A model generated the notes under the pieces. The model saw only the letters and a list, made by a program, of their open reading frames with translations, was not told where the DNA came from and did not search any database. A stretch of DNA of 57,440 bases from Branchiostoma floridae (Eukaryota > Chordata > Leptocardii > Amphioxiformes > Branchiostomatidae): positions 188,001 through 245,440 of the forward strand of contig NW_023365738.1 of assembly GCF_000003815.2 (NCBI RefSeq), written 5' to 3'. Shown here in pieces: positions 57,085 through 57,440 of this stretch (positions within the stretch are counted from its first letter, which is position 1; each line of letters opens with the position of its first letter). The position numbers were made by a program, and so were the translations under genes.

Positions 57085-57285
57085 ACCCTTCCTCATTGGC
57101 TGTATCCGAGCTGACCAATCAGGTCATCGCTTCTGCTAAGTGTCGGTCGCATATTGGTTCCCTCCTAAATTCAATTAGCCACGATGCAAAGCTGCGTCAC
57201 GCGCGCGGGAACGTCAATGACCATATATGGTGCAACGGACGCACGGGGGAACGTGACCATATATGGCGACACGCGTGAAATCCGG
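57085..57285. promoter_or_regulatory. Promoter-like region with two perfect CArG boxes and CCAAT boxes
   Basis: CCATATATGG occurs twice, near 57220 and 57252, about 32 bp apart (three helical turns), each matching the serum response factor consensus CC(A/T)6GG. CCAAT/ATTGG motifs occur near 57096, 57115 and 57154. Local CpG content is higher than in the surrounding DNA. The controlled gene is not visible, and the direction is unknown. Confidence 0.55.
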
Positions 57286-57440
57286 AGAACCTCGGTGAAA
57301 ATATACGTAGATACCCCGCCAAATTGGCTTTTAAATAATTTTTAAGTGACTTTTGGCCAAAAATAATACCGGGGTCCTTTTGATAAGTATCTCACGCAGT
57401 ATCATACCTAATTTCAGGCCATCTGGACTTAATACCTGGG

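Noticed and set aside
56985-57278. 97-codon frame at the right edge
   Set aside because: It crosses the CArG/CCAAT promoter-like region, with no recognisable domain.

Overview
The window looks like nuclear DNA of an invertebrate deuterostome, most probably a lancelet (Branchiostoma). Genes have short exons and GT-AG introns, there is an animal carnitine octanoyltransferase end, and small inverted-repeat transposons (MITEs) are dense. The species assignment is inference. All genes recognised are on the + strand. Two runs of N (43216-43901 and 45597-46257) are assembly gaps.

Layout. The last three coding exons of CROT (peroxisomal carnitine O-octanoyltransferase) lie at 207-1448. A 7-kb repeat-rich spacer follows, then two orphan coding exons with a coiled coil (8719-9547). 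From about 10 to 55 kb lies a head-to-tail array of stefin-type cystatin-like genes: copy A (11850-13683), copy B (17160-18931), M1 (22367-24460), M2 (27136-31410), M3 (34068-47207), copy 4 (49665-51002) and a truncated copy 5 (leader 54421-54559 plus an exon stub at 55308-55337). The body exons are the same in every intact copy: a short N-terminal exon, an exon of 35-36 codons holding the stefin signature region, and a last exon of 43-55 codons including the stop, with the motif W-G-x-x-P-A-T-P. All inner introns of the stefin domain are phase 0. Each copy is preceded by a related non-coding leader exon, and several by a related TATA-containing upstream segment.

The main discovery is that three neighbouring copies (M1, M2, M3) carry an extra first coding exon encoding an Arg-rich, acid-poor peptide (MAGLAALR...R-H/R-M-S) that looks like a mitochondrial import presequence. 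The same three copies have lost the papain-inhibiting QVVAG loop, which A and B keep. This suggests a lineage of mitochondrially targeted cystatin-fold proteins that are no longer classical protease inhibitors.

The second discovery is that the last intron of M3 (35621-47078) is largely filled by an approximately 11-kb foldback structure. Its two inverted arms are built from a 66-bp self-complementary tandem repeat, with outer unique flanks that also pair (about 36086 to 47049). Long open frames in the satellite are artefacts of a 66-bp period.

The remaining DNA holds at least ten families of TIR/MITE elements, several with visible target-site duplications, a tRNA-derived SINE, two LINE fragments, a degenerate interstitial telomeric tract and, at the right edge, a promoter-like region with two perfect CArG boxes.
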